Program-made: the position numbers and the translations under genes
The notes under the pieces: generated by a model
The model's database searches: none
The model's input: only the letters and a program-made list of their open reading frames with translations
Told to the model about the DNA's origin: nothing
Shown: piece after piece, positions 22,910 to 30,780 of the stretch
Layout: every line of letters starts with the position of its first letter
Position numbering within the stretch: position 1 is the first letter of the stretch
NCBI GenBank assembly: GCA_947384285.1
Contig: CANDGI010000037.1
Span: 1-32,173 of the forward strand
Source: an uncultured Lachnospiraceae bacterium
Lineage (GTDB): Bacteria > Bacillota > Clostridia > Lachnospirales > Lachnospiraceae
Reading direction: 5' to 3'
DNA: 32,173 nucleotides

Positions 22910-24126
22910 TTTTTTATGAAATCAAAAAAGTATTTTCAAAATCCATGAGCAAAATCGCGCTGCTGGTTCTTGGGGCAGCGCTGGTCATTGTCAGCATCCT
23001 TACCATAAACAATCTTGAGTATATTGAATATGCCGACGGCCAAAAACATGTTTTTACCGGGATTGCCGCAGCAAATAAACTCCGGGATGCGAAAAACCAG
23101 TGGGCTGGCTACCTTACGGAGGATGTGCTGGCAAAAGTAATTGAAGAGAACAATAAGGTCAACAGCTCCAAAGAATCCCAATCCGATGACTTCAATGAAA
23201 ACGACAAAGCATATGCAGAGAAGCAGGGGTTTTCTTCCATCCTGGATCTCATCAGCCGTGCATTTTCAGAATACGGCGATTATGACTACTACCGGGCAGA
23301 CAGCATTACCGCCCAGGAAGCAAAAGGGTTGTACCGCCAAAGAATCTCCTCCCTGGAGGCATATCTGGAAACTGAGGAAAAACAGTTTTCCGATGCAGAA
23401 GGGGATTTTATGAAAAAGCAATACCAGGCGCTTGATACCCCCTTCTATTATGAGTATGAAGATAACTGGAAAGCTTTGCTGCAGAATATTTCCACCTTTC
23501 TTCTGATACTGGCGCTGGCCATTGGATTTTTCGTATCCGGCATTTTTTCCGACGAATTCCAATTAAAGGCAGACTCCATCTTTTTCTCCAGCAGGCTAGG
23601 GAGGAACAGGGCTGTCCTTGCCAAAATAGCAGCAGGCTTTTTGATTGCCACCGGGCTGTACGCATTGTTTACATTCCTGTATACCTTTATCGTCCTGCTG
23701 CTGTTGGGTGCAGGCGGCTCAGGCTGCCCCATCCAGATTGACATGTGGGACAGCTGTTACAACCTGACTTACCTTCAGGCATATTTTTTGATTGTGGCAG
23801 GAGGATACATCGGGACTTTGTTTTCCTCCATGCTGGCTATGATTGTTTCTGCCAAAACCCACTCCACGGTCATTGCCATTATCGTCCCCTTTGCCCTCCT
23901 GTGCCTGTTTCCATTTTTGAGCAGAATCATTACCCTGCCCGGGCTCTGCTCTTTGTTCCCGGATCAGCTGCTGGAGCTATACATCCATCTGAAGCATTCC
24001 GTAACCTTCAGCATTGGCGGAACCATACGGACCTCCGTCCCCGTGCTCCTGTCTGCCTACCTTTTATTATGCGCAGCCCTTCCTCCGGCATTGTACTGCA
24101 TCTACCGCAGAACCGAGATTAAATAA
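22906..24126 (+). CDS. ABC-2 type transporter permease
   Basis: The 406-residue protein has one N-terminal membrane helix (about 14-32) and a large extracytoplasmic domain rich in charged residues (about 35-185). At least five further helices follow (ISTFLLILALAIGFFVSGIF, GFLIATGLYALFTFLYTFIV, FLIVAGGYIGTLFSSMLAMI, STVIAIIVPFALLCLFPFL and LLSAYLLLCAALPPALYCIY). This layout fits ABC-2 family permeases that pair with a single ATPase. It overlaps the ATPase gene by four bases and ends the sigma-led cluster. Confidence 0.88.
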   Translation: MIFYEIKKVFSKSMSKIALLVLGAALVIVSILTINNLEYIEYADGQKHVFTGIAAANKLRDAKNQWAGYLTEDVLAKVIEENNKVNSSKESQSDDFNENDKAYAEKQGFSSILDLISRAFSEYGDYDYYRADSITAQEAKGLYRQRISSLEAYLETEEKQFSDAEGDFMKKQYQALDTPFYYEYEDNWKALLQNISTFLLILALAIGFFVSGIFSDEFQLKADSIFFSSRLGRNRAVLAKIAAGFLIATGLYALFTFLYTFIVLLLLGAGGSGCPIQIDMWDSCYNLTYLQAYFLIVAGGYIGTLFSSMLAMIVSAKTHSTVIAIIVPFALLCLFPFLSRIITLPGLCSLFPDQLLELYIHLKHSVTFSIGGTIRTSVPVLLSAYLLLCAALPPALYCIYRRTEIK

Positions 24127-24147
24127 GGTTTTCTGGAAAATACAGGC

Positions 24148-24175
24148 TTTACATTTTCTTTAAATCGACTATAAT
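24148..24175 (+). promoter_or_regulatory. Sigma-A promoter of the bacteriohemerythrin gene
   Basis: TTTACA (24148-24153) and TATAAT (24170-24175) are separated by 16 bp, about 50 bp before the start codon. Confidence 0.75.
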
Positions 24176-24226
24176 TAGAATAGCAATCATGCAAAAACCA
24201 ATAAGTTATAGTAAGGAGATTGTATT

Positions 24227-24628
24227 ATGTATGAGATGAAACCAGAATATTATACCGGCATTGACGCCATTGACCGGGAGCATACCAGATTATTTGAGCT
24301 GGCTGAGGAGACCTACCAATTGCTGAACGATGATTTTCTTCAGGATAAAACGGACAACCTGATACATTTAATTTCTGAACTAATCAATTATACCAGGACG
24401 CATTTTTCCCACGAAGAAGAGTATCAGAGAAGCATAAACTACGCTAAGATAGAGGAACACATTGCCCTGCACCGTAAGTTCGAAGACAAGCTTCTGGAAT
24501 TTGACTTTGATTCCCTGGGAGATGATTTCACCAGCCAGAACGAAACTGCGGAAGAGCTGTTAGGATTTTTGACCCAATGGCTGGTTACCCATATCATGAA
24601 TGTGGATATGCTCTATGTAAAAAAATAA
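24227..24628 (+). CDS. Bacteriohemerythrin
   Basis: The 133-residue four-helix protein has the complete di-iron ligand set: H19 (DREH), H59 and E63 (HFSHE), H78 and H82 (HIALH), and H122 and D127 (HIMNVD). Length matches single-domain bacterial hemerythrins. It binds O2 reversibly in the cytoplasm. In an anaerobe it probably scavenges or senses oxygen, or delivers iron. It has its own sigma-A promoter and a clear AAGGAG site, so it is separate from the ABC cluster. A MITE-like element follows. Confidence 0.93.
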   Translation: MYEMKPEYYTGIDAIDREHTRLFELAEETYQLLNDDFLQDKTDNLIHLISELINYTRTHFSHEEEYQRSINYAKIEEHIALHRKFEDKLLEFDFDSLGDDFTSQNETAEELLGFLTQWLVTHIMNVDMLYVKK

Positions 24629-24724
24629 CCGAACCTGGATAAACCAGAAAAGCACAATACAAAAATTCTGCGCAGGAAATTGTTTGTAAACGCCTAAGAA
24701 GAATACATATCATATGAGAATCAA

Positions 24725-24819
24725 GTCTGCCGGGAAATGGAATCTGCCTGCAATACATAGCCGCGCCACTGAAAGCGCCACAGTATATATTGAAGTTAAC
24801 TTATCATTTCCCGGCAGAC
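24725..24819 (-). mobile_element. MITE-like element, copy 3 (inverted, 95 bp)
   Basis: Its reverse complement aligns with copies 1 and 2: ends GTCTGCCGGGAAATGATAAG and CATTTCCCGGCAGAC, with a CAATATATACTGTG...TTTCAGTGG interior. It is in the opposite orientation and lacks about two bases at each end. It lies in the gap between two convergent genes. Confidence 0.78.
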
Positions 24820-24883
24820 AATCATGAGCGTATCTCGCCACAATCAGCGAAAACTGGTTACGTTTCCAGAACAGCCCTATTTT

Positions 24884-25075
24884 CTACATTTCTTCCGGCA
24901 TAATAATTGCCGCTACCAGATAAACAATAATCCCGGTTGTGGTGCACCCTAACAGTACAAACAGCAGACGGATAATCGTGGGGTCAATGTTAAAATATTC
25001 TCCAACGCCTCCGCACACACCGCAAACCACCCTGTTTTTCCTTGACTTAAATAATCTCTTCGGTTCCATATTCAT
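24884..25075 (-). CDS. PspC-domain membrane protein
   Basis: This small protein of up to 63 residues is essentially one PspC domain. KRLFKSRKNRVVCGVCGGVG and EYFNIDPTIIRLLFVLL are followed by a membrane helix and the terminal IIMPEE. An ATG at 25069 (MEPKRLF) has better ribosome-binding-site spacing than the one at 25075. It is the last gene of the padR-DUF1700-DUF4097 operon, 35 bp after DUF4097. PspC proteins sit in the membrane and take part in envelope-stress responses. Confidence 0.9.
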   Translation of the reverse strand: MNMEPKRLFKSRKNRVVCGVCGGVGEYFNIDPTIIRLLFVLLGCTTTGIIVYLVAAIIMPEEM

Positions 25076-25110
25076 TCCTTCTTTCTATTAAAATTATGTT
25101 TGCTTTCGGG

Positions 25111-26079
25111 TTACTCATCTTCAAAAGAAACCTCTACATTCCCTACCCCGCATTCAATCTGTATCTCCTTATTGCCCGGATTTTCAATGCTCTTGCTGGA
25201 GCCCAGGCCGCTGTAGTCGCTATTGCCAACTGCCACGCTTCCTACGCCGCACTCGATATCGTAACTGTAATCGCTCTCCCTTCCAGCCACTGTCACCTCG
25301 ACGCTGCCCACTCCGCCTTCTATATCAATTTTTTCAGCCCGGATCAGCTCTGACGTAAATTCACCTACCCCGCCGTTTATCTCCAGCTCCTCTGTTTCCA
25401 GCTCCTGCAGACTGATGGCCCCAGCGTCCACTTCCACCGACATCTTATCTTGGGCGGCCAGCTTTTCCGAAACCTCACATTCCCCTGCTCCTACACTAAT
25501 ACTTATTTTCTTTGCTGTCAATGGTATTTCTACCAAAAGAGTGCCTCTTCCCTGCTCCAGGCTGAATTCATCCAGCCGCACCTGTTCCATCAGCTCCGCC
25601 GGAACCTCCAGGATAACCCTGGCGCTGTCGTTTTTCCAATTATACCCAAACCCATTGCTTTTCCCTTCAATTTTCAAAGTATTGCCGGACATTTTGGCCT
25701 TGACCTGATATTTATGGTTTTTCTTACGGTATCCCACTCTCAAATTAATATTTTCATCGCCTTCCACGATTTTCACACCGCTGTAATCCAGATCCATCTC
25801 AATTTTTTTCACGTCCTTCCAGGGAAAAGTGAAATCCTCATCCTCTTCGCCATTCCAGTCCATGTCCCAATCATCCCAATCATCCCAATCAAAATCATTA
25901 TTTCCATAGCGTATAAAAGGTATTCTCTTAATTGGCCCAATAGAAAATTCTCCTGCTTCCACCTGCCCCCAGAAATCAGAAAACGTGAAGCCGATTCCCA
26001 TTCCTACCGCGCACAATGCGCTTCCCAGCAGAACCAGAACCAGCACAATAATCAAGGCCGCTTTTGTAAAATTTTTCAT
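25111..26079 (-). CDS. DUF4097-family beta-repeat envelope protein
   Basis: The 322-residue protein has an N-terminal membrane anchor (AALIIVLVLVLLGSALCAVG). An Asp/Trp-rich segment with DWDDWDDWDMDW follows at about 64-75. The rest is a right-handed beta repeat of the DUF4097 type, with recurring INGGVGEF, IEGGVGSVEV, IECGVGSVAV and IECGVGNVEV units. It probably faces the outside of the membrane. Its ATG overlaps the stop of the DUF1700 gene. The padR/DUF1700/DUF4097/PspC set is a recurring Firmicutes operon for envelope homeostasis; the exact function is unknown. Confidence 0.88.
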   Translation of the reverse strand: MKNFTKAALIIVLVLVLLGSALCAVGMGIGFTFSDFWGQVEAGEFSIGPIKRIPFIRYGNNDFDWDDWDDWDMDWNGEEDEDFTFPWKDVKKIEMDLDYSGVKIVEGDENINLRVGYRKKNHKYQVKAKMSGNTLKIEGKSNGFGYNWKNDSARVILEVPAELMEQVRLDEFSLEQGRGTLLVEIPLTAKKISISVGAGECEVSEKLAAQDKMSVEVDAGAISLQELETEELEINGGVGEFTSELIRAEKIDIEGGVGSVEVTVAGRESDYSYDIECGVGSVAVGNSDYSGLGSSKSIENPGNKEIQIECGVGNVEVSFEDE

Positions 26080-26852
26080 GCTCTTCTCTCCCTTCCAGAA
26101 AATATGCTATTCCACAATCTCCCAATCAAACGGCAAATCCAGGGAAGTAATTTCCCACATACCCAGACACAAAGTATTGTGGCCAGGACTGCCAAGGCTA
26201 GAATCAAAAGACCAACCCCCGTCAATGCAAATCCTATCGCCAGGCCTCCCGTTACCATCTGGCCGATTCCTATGCCAAACAAAACTACACCCACAACATA
26301 GAGGGATCCTGCAATAGCTACTGCGGAAATGGCAAGGCCTAAAAGCGTGCCGCCTACGCCGCCTACAATCCCAATCCACAAGGGGCTGGTGATAATTGCA
26401 ATGGCTGTAATCAAAAGAATCTCTGCGCCGGTTCGTCCGCTGTAAGTGGAACGTCCATCCCCGCTGTTTGATGCGCCGTCACCATAACCAGTTTTCTTTT
26501 TATCCTCATAATCATATTTATATTCCTGGCTAAATGACTGCCCCTGGCTTTGGGATTTCTTAGATCCCGTGTTTTTCCGGATATCTACCGGGTGTTTCTG
26601 TTCGAACCTGCTGTCCGCAAATCCCCGCTCTGTGTACTCACCCATTCCGCCAGCCTGCTCCATTCCAAGGTCTGCCTTGATGGTGGCGGCAACCTTCTCT
26701 GGTGATTCCAGCTCCTTTAAAATCCGTTCTTCATTCTCTATTCCTGCATCTTCAAAATAACTTCGATAGTAAGATAATGCTTCCTGCTTCTCTTCCTCCG
26801 ATACGTCTGCCAGCAGTTGTTCCAGCTGTCTCATAAATGCCTCTCTGCTCAT
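26076..26852 (-). CDS. DUF1700-family membrane protein
   Basis: The 258-residue protein has the HAAS/DUF1700 N-terminus: SREAFMRQLEQLLADVSEEE, then EALSYYRSYFEDAGIENEER and PEKVAATIKADL. A hydrophilic, Gly/Ser-rich linker covers about 80-145. Three to four membrane helices then occupy 145-240, with Gly-rich turns (GIVGGVGGTLLGL). It overlaps padR and the DUF4097 gene by ATGA at both ends, so the three are translated together. It probably conveys signals within the membrane alongside the PadR repressor. Confidence 0.88.
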   Translation of the reverse strand: MSREAFMRQLEQLLADVSEEEKQEALSYYRSYFEDAGIENEERILKELESPEKVAATIKADLGMEQAGGMGEYTERGFADSRFEQKHPVDIRKNTGSKKSQSQGQSFSQEYKYDYEDKKKTGYGDGASNSGDGRSTYSGRTGAEILLITAIAIITSPLWIGIVGGVGGTLLGLAISAVAIAGSLYVVGVVLFGIGIGQMVTGGLAIGFALTGVGLLILALAVLATILCVWVCGKLLPWICRLIGRLWNSIFSGRERRA

Positions 26853-27172
26853 GCCATCTCTCCTCCCGAAAATAACATTGTAATTTTAGAAGAATAATTT
26901 ACCCATTCTGTCCGGTACAGGTTTAACTGGGCGGTACCCTTTTCCGTTATCTTATAGTACCTCCGGTTCCTGCCCCCGCACTCTACATCATAGACTTCCA
27001 GGCAGTCATCCTTCTGCAGGCGCCGCAGTACCGGATACAGCGTAGATTCCGATACATCAATGGCCTGCCGTACATCCTGGGTGATCTTATAACCATATGT
27101 GCCCTCCTCTTCCTTACATACAACCGCAAGAACAATTGCGTCTAAAAGAGCTGCACCTGTGTTAAATACCAT
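26849..27172 (-). CDS. PadR-family transcriptional repressor
   Basis: The 107-residue protein is a one-domain winged helix: ALLDAIVLAVVCKEEEGTYG and YKITQDVRQAIDVSESTLYP form the helix-turn-helix, and VLRRLQKDDCLEVYDVECGG with RRYYKITEKG form the wing. Length matches the short PadR-s2-like group. AAGGAG lies seven bases before the ATG. It leads the DUF1700-DUF4097-pspC operon and probably represses it at repeated ACTATT boxes upstream. Confidence 0.93.
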   Translation of the reverse strand: MVFNTGAALLDAIVLAVVCKEEEGTYGYKITQDVRQAIDVSESTLYPVLRRLQKDDCLEVYDVECGGRNRRYYKITEKGTAQLNLYRTEWVNYSSKITMLFSGGEMA

Positions 27173-27250
27173 GCCATCACTCCTTACTGTTTTTAATATG
27201 ATACCTTTGGGTTATGCTGCTGTCTCCCCAAAGATATTATTTGTGGTACA

Positions 27251-27315
27251 TTACTATTTTTTAAATATTACTATTTTATATTTAATACTATACAACATAT
27301 AATATTATTTGTCAA
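27251..27315 (-). promoter_or_regulatory. Sigma-A promoter and repeated operator-like boxes of the padR operon
   Basis: On the minus strand TTGACA (27315-27310) and TATAGT (27292-27287) are spaced 17 bp apart. On the plus strand, ATTACTATTTT-like boxes recur at about 27250-27260 and 27267-27277, and AATACTATA lies over the -10. These direct repeats fit an autoregulatory PadR operator. Confidence 0.75.
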
Positions 27316-27326
27316 CAATTATTATA

Positions 27327-27364
27327 TAAAAAATTCCTGTCTATGCACAACACATAGACAGGAA
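27327..27364 (-). terminator. Rho-independent terminator of the rlmI-ABC-F-ybaK region
   Basis: TTCCTGTCTATG (minus 27364-27353) pairs perfectly with CATAGACAGGAA (27345-27334) around a 7-nt loop and is followed by six T on the minus strand. It lies about 310 bp beyond the ybaK-type stop. Confidence 0.88.
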
Positions 27365-27520
27365 CATCTCATGACACCTTACATCTTTTGTCAATTCTGG
27401 ATGAAACGCCAGCCTGTTAAGGCCTCCCCACAACCCCTTGGCTCCCCACACAAACAGCACCTTGAACCTTGTTTTATGGATATGATACACATCATCTGCC
27501 AAGGAAAGCACTTTGCTCAT
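27341..27520 (-). CDS. Possible small ORF behind the leader repeat
   Basis: An ATG at 27520, with AAAAGGAGGACTG directly before it, opens a 59-codon frame (MSKVLSLADDVYHIHKTRFK at the start). The ribosome-binding site is strong and the leader is shared with the mscS-family gene, which argues for translation. Against it, the frame ends inside the terminator hairpin and matches nothing I know. It could be the head of a gene that was truncated. Confidence 0.25.
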   Translation of the reverse strand: MSKVLSLADDVYHIHKTRFKVLFVWGAKGLWGGLNRLAFHPELTKDVRCHEMFLSMCCA

Positions 27521-27597
27521 CAGTCCTCCTTTTCCAATGAAATGCCCCTTCAGTCCGGCGGCAAATCGCCGGAAGGCATTCGAATGATGCTCCTTTC
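27521..27597 (-). repeat. Leader-like repeat, copy B
   Basis: On the minus strand this block has AATGCC...TCCGGCG...CGCCGGA...GGCATT, a two-part stem, followed by CATTG and the GGAGGA site of the small ORF. It aligns with 4942-5020 upstream of the mscS-family start, including the ribosome-binding site. Confidence 0.55.
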
Positions 27598-27677
27598 TGT
27601 TTTTGATTCCACTGCCAGGATATATCAGCCTATTTTTTTGTACAAGCAATTGTCTTGTACCTGTGCAGCATCCTGTG

Positions 27678-28175
27678 TTACATTGTAAAATTTCCAGTCC
27701 TGGCATTCAGAATTCTCAGGAAATCCTCTGTTTTCAGGCACAAGGTAGTCCCGATTCTCCCTCCGCTGATATAAATCCTCTCATACTGCAAGGCTTTTTC
27801 ATGCAAAAGCACAGGGTACTGTTTTTTCATTCCCAAGGGGCTGCATCCGCCTCTCACATATCCGGTCACTGCTGTAATCTCCTTGACGGGAATCATGTCC
27901 AGGGATTTCTCCGCCACAAGCTTTGCCGCCCGTTTCAAATCAATTTCCTCCGCCACCGGAAGAACAAGCACATAGTACTGCCTGCTTTTTCCCTGCAGAA
28001 CCAATGTCTTAAAGGACTGCTCCGGCGGCGCCCCGGTAAGCTCTGCCGTATGCAGCCCGTCAATAAATTCCCCGCATTCGTACTGCAGAGTTTCATAACT
28101 GATTTTATGTTTGTCCAGCATACGCATAGCATTTGTTTTCATTTCTTTTTCTTTCTTTGCCATCCTCTCCTGCAT
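27678..28175 (-). CDS. ybaK: YbaK/EbsC-type Cys-tRNA(Pro) deacylase
   Basis: The 165-residue protein matches the YbaK family: KTNAMRMLDKHKISYE at the start, QSFKTLVLQGKSRQYYVLVL with the core Lys, AAKLVAEKSLDMIPVKEITA, TGYVRGGCSPLGMKK, and GRIGTTLCL with the ProX-type glycine loop. It hydrolyses Cys mischarged on tRNA-Pro. The start is uncertain: ATG 28175 has GGAAGG too close, ATG 28163 is preceded by GGAGAGG, and ATG 28142 gives the usual family N-terminus. It is the last recognised gene before the terminator at 27.33 kb. Confidence 0.9.
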   Translation of the reverse strand: MQERMAKKEKEMKTNAMRMLDKHKISYETLQYECGEFIDGLHTAELTGAPPEQSFKTLVLQGKSRQYYVLVLPVAEEIDLKRAAKLVAEKSLDMIPVKEITAVTGYVRGGCSPLGMKKQYPVLLHEKALQYERIYISGGRIGTTLCLKTEDFLRILNARTGNFTM

Positions 28176-28202
28176 CCCTTCCTGATTTTGAACCAGCCTG
28201 CT

Positions 28203-28883
28203 CTATTCGGCTCCCTCCACCAGGAATTCCACGAAATCTGCTGCCGCATCCTGGTTTTTGGAATACTGAAAGACAATGAGATACGCTGCCCCACTGTTCT
28301 GGTAGCCGTATTTTTCTAATATCCCGCTGTTTTCTACCCGAACCGCATCTTTTTCACAGATCTCTTTATGGGAAGATACAAACTGCTCCCCCATCAGCTC
28401 CTCCACCGGAACCAGGAAATTTTCTTCCTTGGAATATTCCTGGTAAACGCTTTCCGGGCAGATAAAAAGGTCTGCGGTATTGGCTCCCACCAGCGTAACC
28501 ATTTTCATTCTGGTGGCATAGTCCATCTCGCCGGAACCATCCTGATCTGAAAATGCAACCGAAGTGTCCAGCGTATAGATGTGGCGCCGGTCCATATCCC
28601 CCCGATAAGCCTGAAACTGCTCCATGATTCCTGGATCCAGATTCCTTCCATTGACCACTGCCGCATACAGCGCTGTCTCATTCAAAAAGCTATCCACCCA
28701 CCGGACAGCCCCGATTACCAGCAGAACTGCCCCAAATGCCAAGGCAATCTGAAGCTTATAATAGGTTAAGATATATTCCAGCCTTTCTTTCCCATTCATG
28801 GAACCCAGTTTTTCACGCTCTAACGCCCGTCTTTCCTGCTTTGTCATATCCGACTCATGCTTCTTTTGAAATTTTGTATCCAT
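28203..28883 (-). CDS. Membrane-anchored protein of unknown function
   Basis: The 226-residue protein has a charged cytoplasmic N-terminus (about 1-40), one transmembrane helix (LQIALAFGAVLLVIGAVRWV, about 44-63) and an outside domain of about 160 residues. Parts of that domain (TLVGANTADLFICPESVYQE, and the C-terminal QDAAADFVEFLVEGAE) resemble pieces of solute-binding proteins. No catalytic motif is visible. AGGAGGAACT precedes the ATG. It lies between the ABC-F and ybaK-type genes, probably in one transcript. Confidence 0.7.
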   Translation of the reverse strand: MDTKFQKKHESDMTKQERRALEREKLGSMNGKERLEYILTYYKLQIALAFGAVLLVIGAVRWVDSFLNETALYAAVVNGRNLDPGIMEQFQAYRGDMDRRHIYTLDTSVAFSDQDGSGEMDYATRMKMVTLVGANTADLFICPESVYQEYSKEENFLVPVEELMGEQFVSSHKEICEKDAVRVENSGILEKYGYQNSGAAYLIVFQYSKNQDAAADFVEFLVEGAE

Positions 28884-28939
28884 AGTTCCTCCTGATGCCT
28901 TTTCTATCGAAATATAAATTGTTTGCTCTGAGCTCGCAA

Positions 28940-30760
28940 TTACCTCTCCTGATTTTGGGCTTCAATCTTTTCTGCCAATTCATTCAAATATACCCACCGC
29001 TCCATCTTCTCTTCCAGTTCTCCCTCTGCCTGCTCCTTTTCGGCAGACAGCTGGGAGAGCCGGACAGAATTGGTGGCATGTGCCATTATATCCGCTTCCA
29101 GAGCCATAAGCTTCGCCTCCAAAGCAGCCACTTCCTCTTCTATGACATCATATTCCCGCTGCTCTTTAAAAGTAAATTTTAATTTCTTCTCTCCGTACCG
29201 GGATTTCCCTTTTGGAGATTCCTTTTTATTTTTCTTTGTTTCTGCGGAGGAAACCAATGTCTCCTGGCTGGAACAGCGGTTCTTTTTTGCCCGCAGATAG
29301 TCCAGATAGCCGCCTTCATACTGCTGCAAATGCCCCTGGCCTTCAAAGGCAAAAATTCTGGCTGCCATTCGTTCCAGAAAATACCGGTCATGGGATACCG
29401 CAATCACAATTCCATCAAAAGAATCCAGATAATCCTCCAATATGGTTAATGTCTGAATATCCAAATCATTGGTAGGCTCATCTAAAACCAGCACATTGGG
29501 CGCGCCCATCAATACCCGTAAAAGATACAGCCTCCGGCGTTCACCGCCCGATAATTTCCCCACAGGCGTCCACTGCATGCTGCCGTCAAATAGAAAACGC
29601 TCCATCAGCATGGCGGCGCTGATTTTTCCGTCCCCGGTATCCACATATTCTGCAATCTCCCTGACATAATCGATGGCTCTTATGGTTTCATCCATATGGG
29701 AATTGTCCTGGGAAAAATAACCGATTTTAATGGTTTCTCCCTTTTCTATGCTTCCTTTGTCTGGAAGCGCCTGGCCTAAAATGATGTTCAGCAGGGTAGT
29801 TTTCCCACACCCGTTCGGCCCTATGATTCCAATCCGGTCTCCCCGCAGAAAAATATACGAAAAATCCTCAATCAAGTTCTGTTCTCCATATGCTTTCGAG
29901 ACGCCCTTCACCTCAATGGTCTTTTTCCCCATCCTTGCAAACGCTGAGGACATTTCCACCCGCTTTTCCTCCAAGGGGCCGTCCTTGGCCAGCATATCTT
30001 CAATCCTCTGGATGTGGGCTTTCTGTTTGGTGGAGCGGGCTCTTGCGCCCCTGGCTAACCAGGCAAGCTCCTTTTTCAGAATGCTTTTTTGTTTCCTCTG
30101 GCTTGCCTGTTCCATATTCTGCTTCTGCATTTTCAATGTCACATAATCAGCATAATTTCCCGGATAGCTGTAGATCTTCCCATGCTCCACCTCCACAATC
30201 CGACTGACAATCCGATCCAGAAAATACCGGTCATGGGTCACCATCAAAACAGCGCCCCGGAATCTTACCAGATAGTCCTCCAGCCATGCTGACATCTCGC
30301 TGTCCAGATGGTTGGTAGGCTCGTCCAAAATCAGGATCTCCACAGGCTGCAGCAGCACATTCACCAATGCCACCCGTTTCTTCTGCCCGCCGGACAAATA
30401 TTTTACAGGCTGGGATACGTTTGCAAAACCTAATTGATGCAGCATGGATTTCGCTTCCCCTTCCACCGCGCCATCCTGTATATCCAGCCCTTTCAAGGCA
30501 GATTTTAAAATGCTGTCGGTATTTTCCAGGGAAGGCGTCTGCTTCAGGTAAGCGATTTTCACATGGCTTCCAGTGATTACTGTTCCCTGGTCTGGCTCCT
30601 CCACGCCTGCGATAATTTTAAGCAGCGTAGATTTTCCCATGCCGTTGATACCGATTACGCCTACCTTTTCTCCCTCCTGGAGGCTGAAAGACGCATCCTT
30701 CAAAAGCGTGCGCTCTGCCGTGTAGGCTTTCTGTAAATGTTCCGCTGTTAATATATTCAC
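28940..30760 (-). CDS. ABC-F family ATPase (Uup-like)
   Basis: The 606-residue protein has two ABC domains and no membrane segments. Domain 1 has GINGMGKST (37-45), LSGGQKKR and LILDEPTNHLD. An Arg/Lys-rich linker (about 215-265, WLARGARARSTKQKAHIQRI) joins domain 2, with GPNGCGKTT, LSGGERRR and LVLDEPTNDLD. A C-terminal coiled coil rich in Lys and Glu (about 510-606) is typical of Uup. ABC-F proteins act at the ribosome E-site or on nucleic acid junctions. The start is GTG 30760, after AAGGAGG. It lies 20 bp after the rRNA methyltransferase gene. Confidence 0.93.
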   Translation of the reverse strand: MNILTAEHLQKAYTAERTLLKDASFSLQEGEKVGVIGINGMGKSTLLKIIAGVEEPDQGTVITGSHVKIAYLKQTPSLENTDSILKSALKGLDIQDGAVEGEAKSMLHQLGFANVSQPVKYLSGGQKKRVALVNVLLQPVEILILDEPTNHLDSEMSAWLEDYLVRFRGAVLMVTHDRYFLDRIVSRIVEVEHGKIYSYPGNYADYVTLKMQKQNMEQASQRKQKSILKKELAWLARGARARSTKQKAHIQRIEDMLAKDGPLEEKRVEMSSAFARMGKKTIEVKGVSKAYGEQNLIEDFSYIFLRGDRIGIIGPNGCGKTTLLNIILGQALPDKGSIEKGETIKIGYFSQDNSHMDETIRAIDYVREIAEYVDTGDGKISAAMLMERFLFDGSMQWTPVGKLSGGERRRLYLLRVLMGAPNVLVLDEPTNDLDIQTLTILEDYLDSFDGIVIAVSHDRYFLERMAARIFAFEGQGHLQQYEGGYLDYLRAKKNRCSSQETLVSSAETKKNKKESPKGKSRYGEKKLKFTFKEQREYDVIEEEVAALEAKLMALEADIMAHATNSVRLSQLSAEKEQAEGELEEKMERWVYLNELAEKIEAQNQER

Positions 30761-30780
30761 TGTTTCCTCCTTGTTGCAAA

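Noticed and set aside
14860-24819. Inverted MITE-like copies as substrates of the serine recombinase (invertible segment)
   Set aside because: Copies 1 and 3 are inverted, but they lack a recombinase-type crossover core and instead look like hairpin elements; a 10-kb switch with these genes inside has no support.
25450-26301. 283-codon plus-strand frame opposite the DUF4097 and DUF1700 genes
   Set aside because: It lies antisense to two well-supported genes, has no ribosome-binding site and its composition follows theirs.
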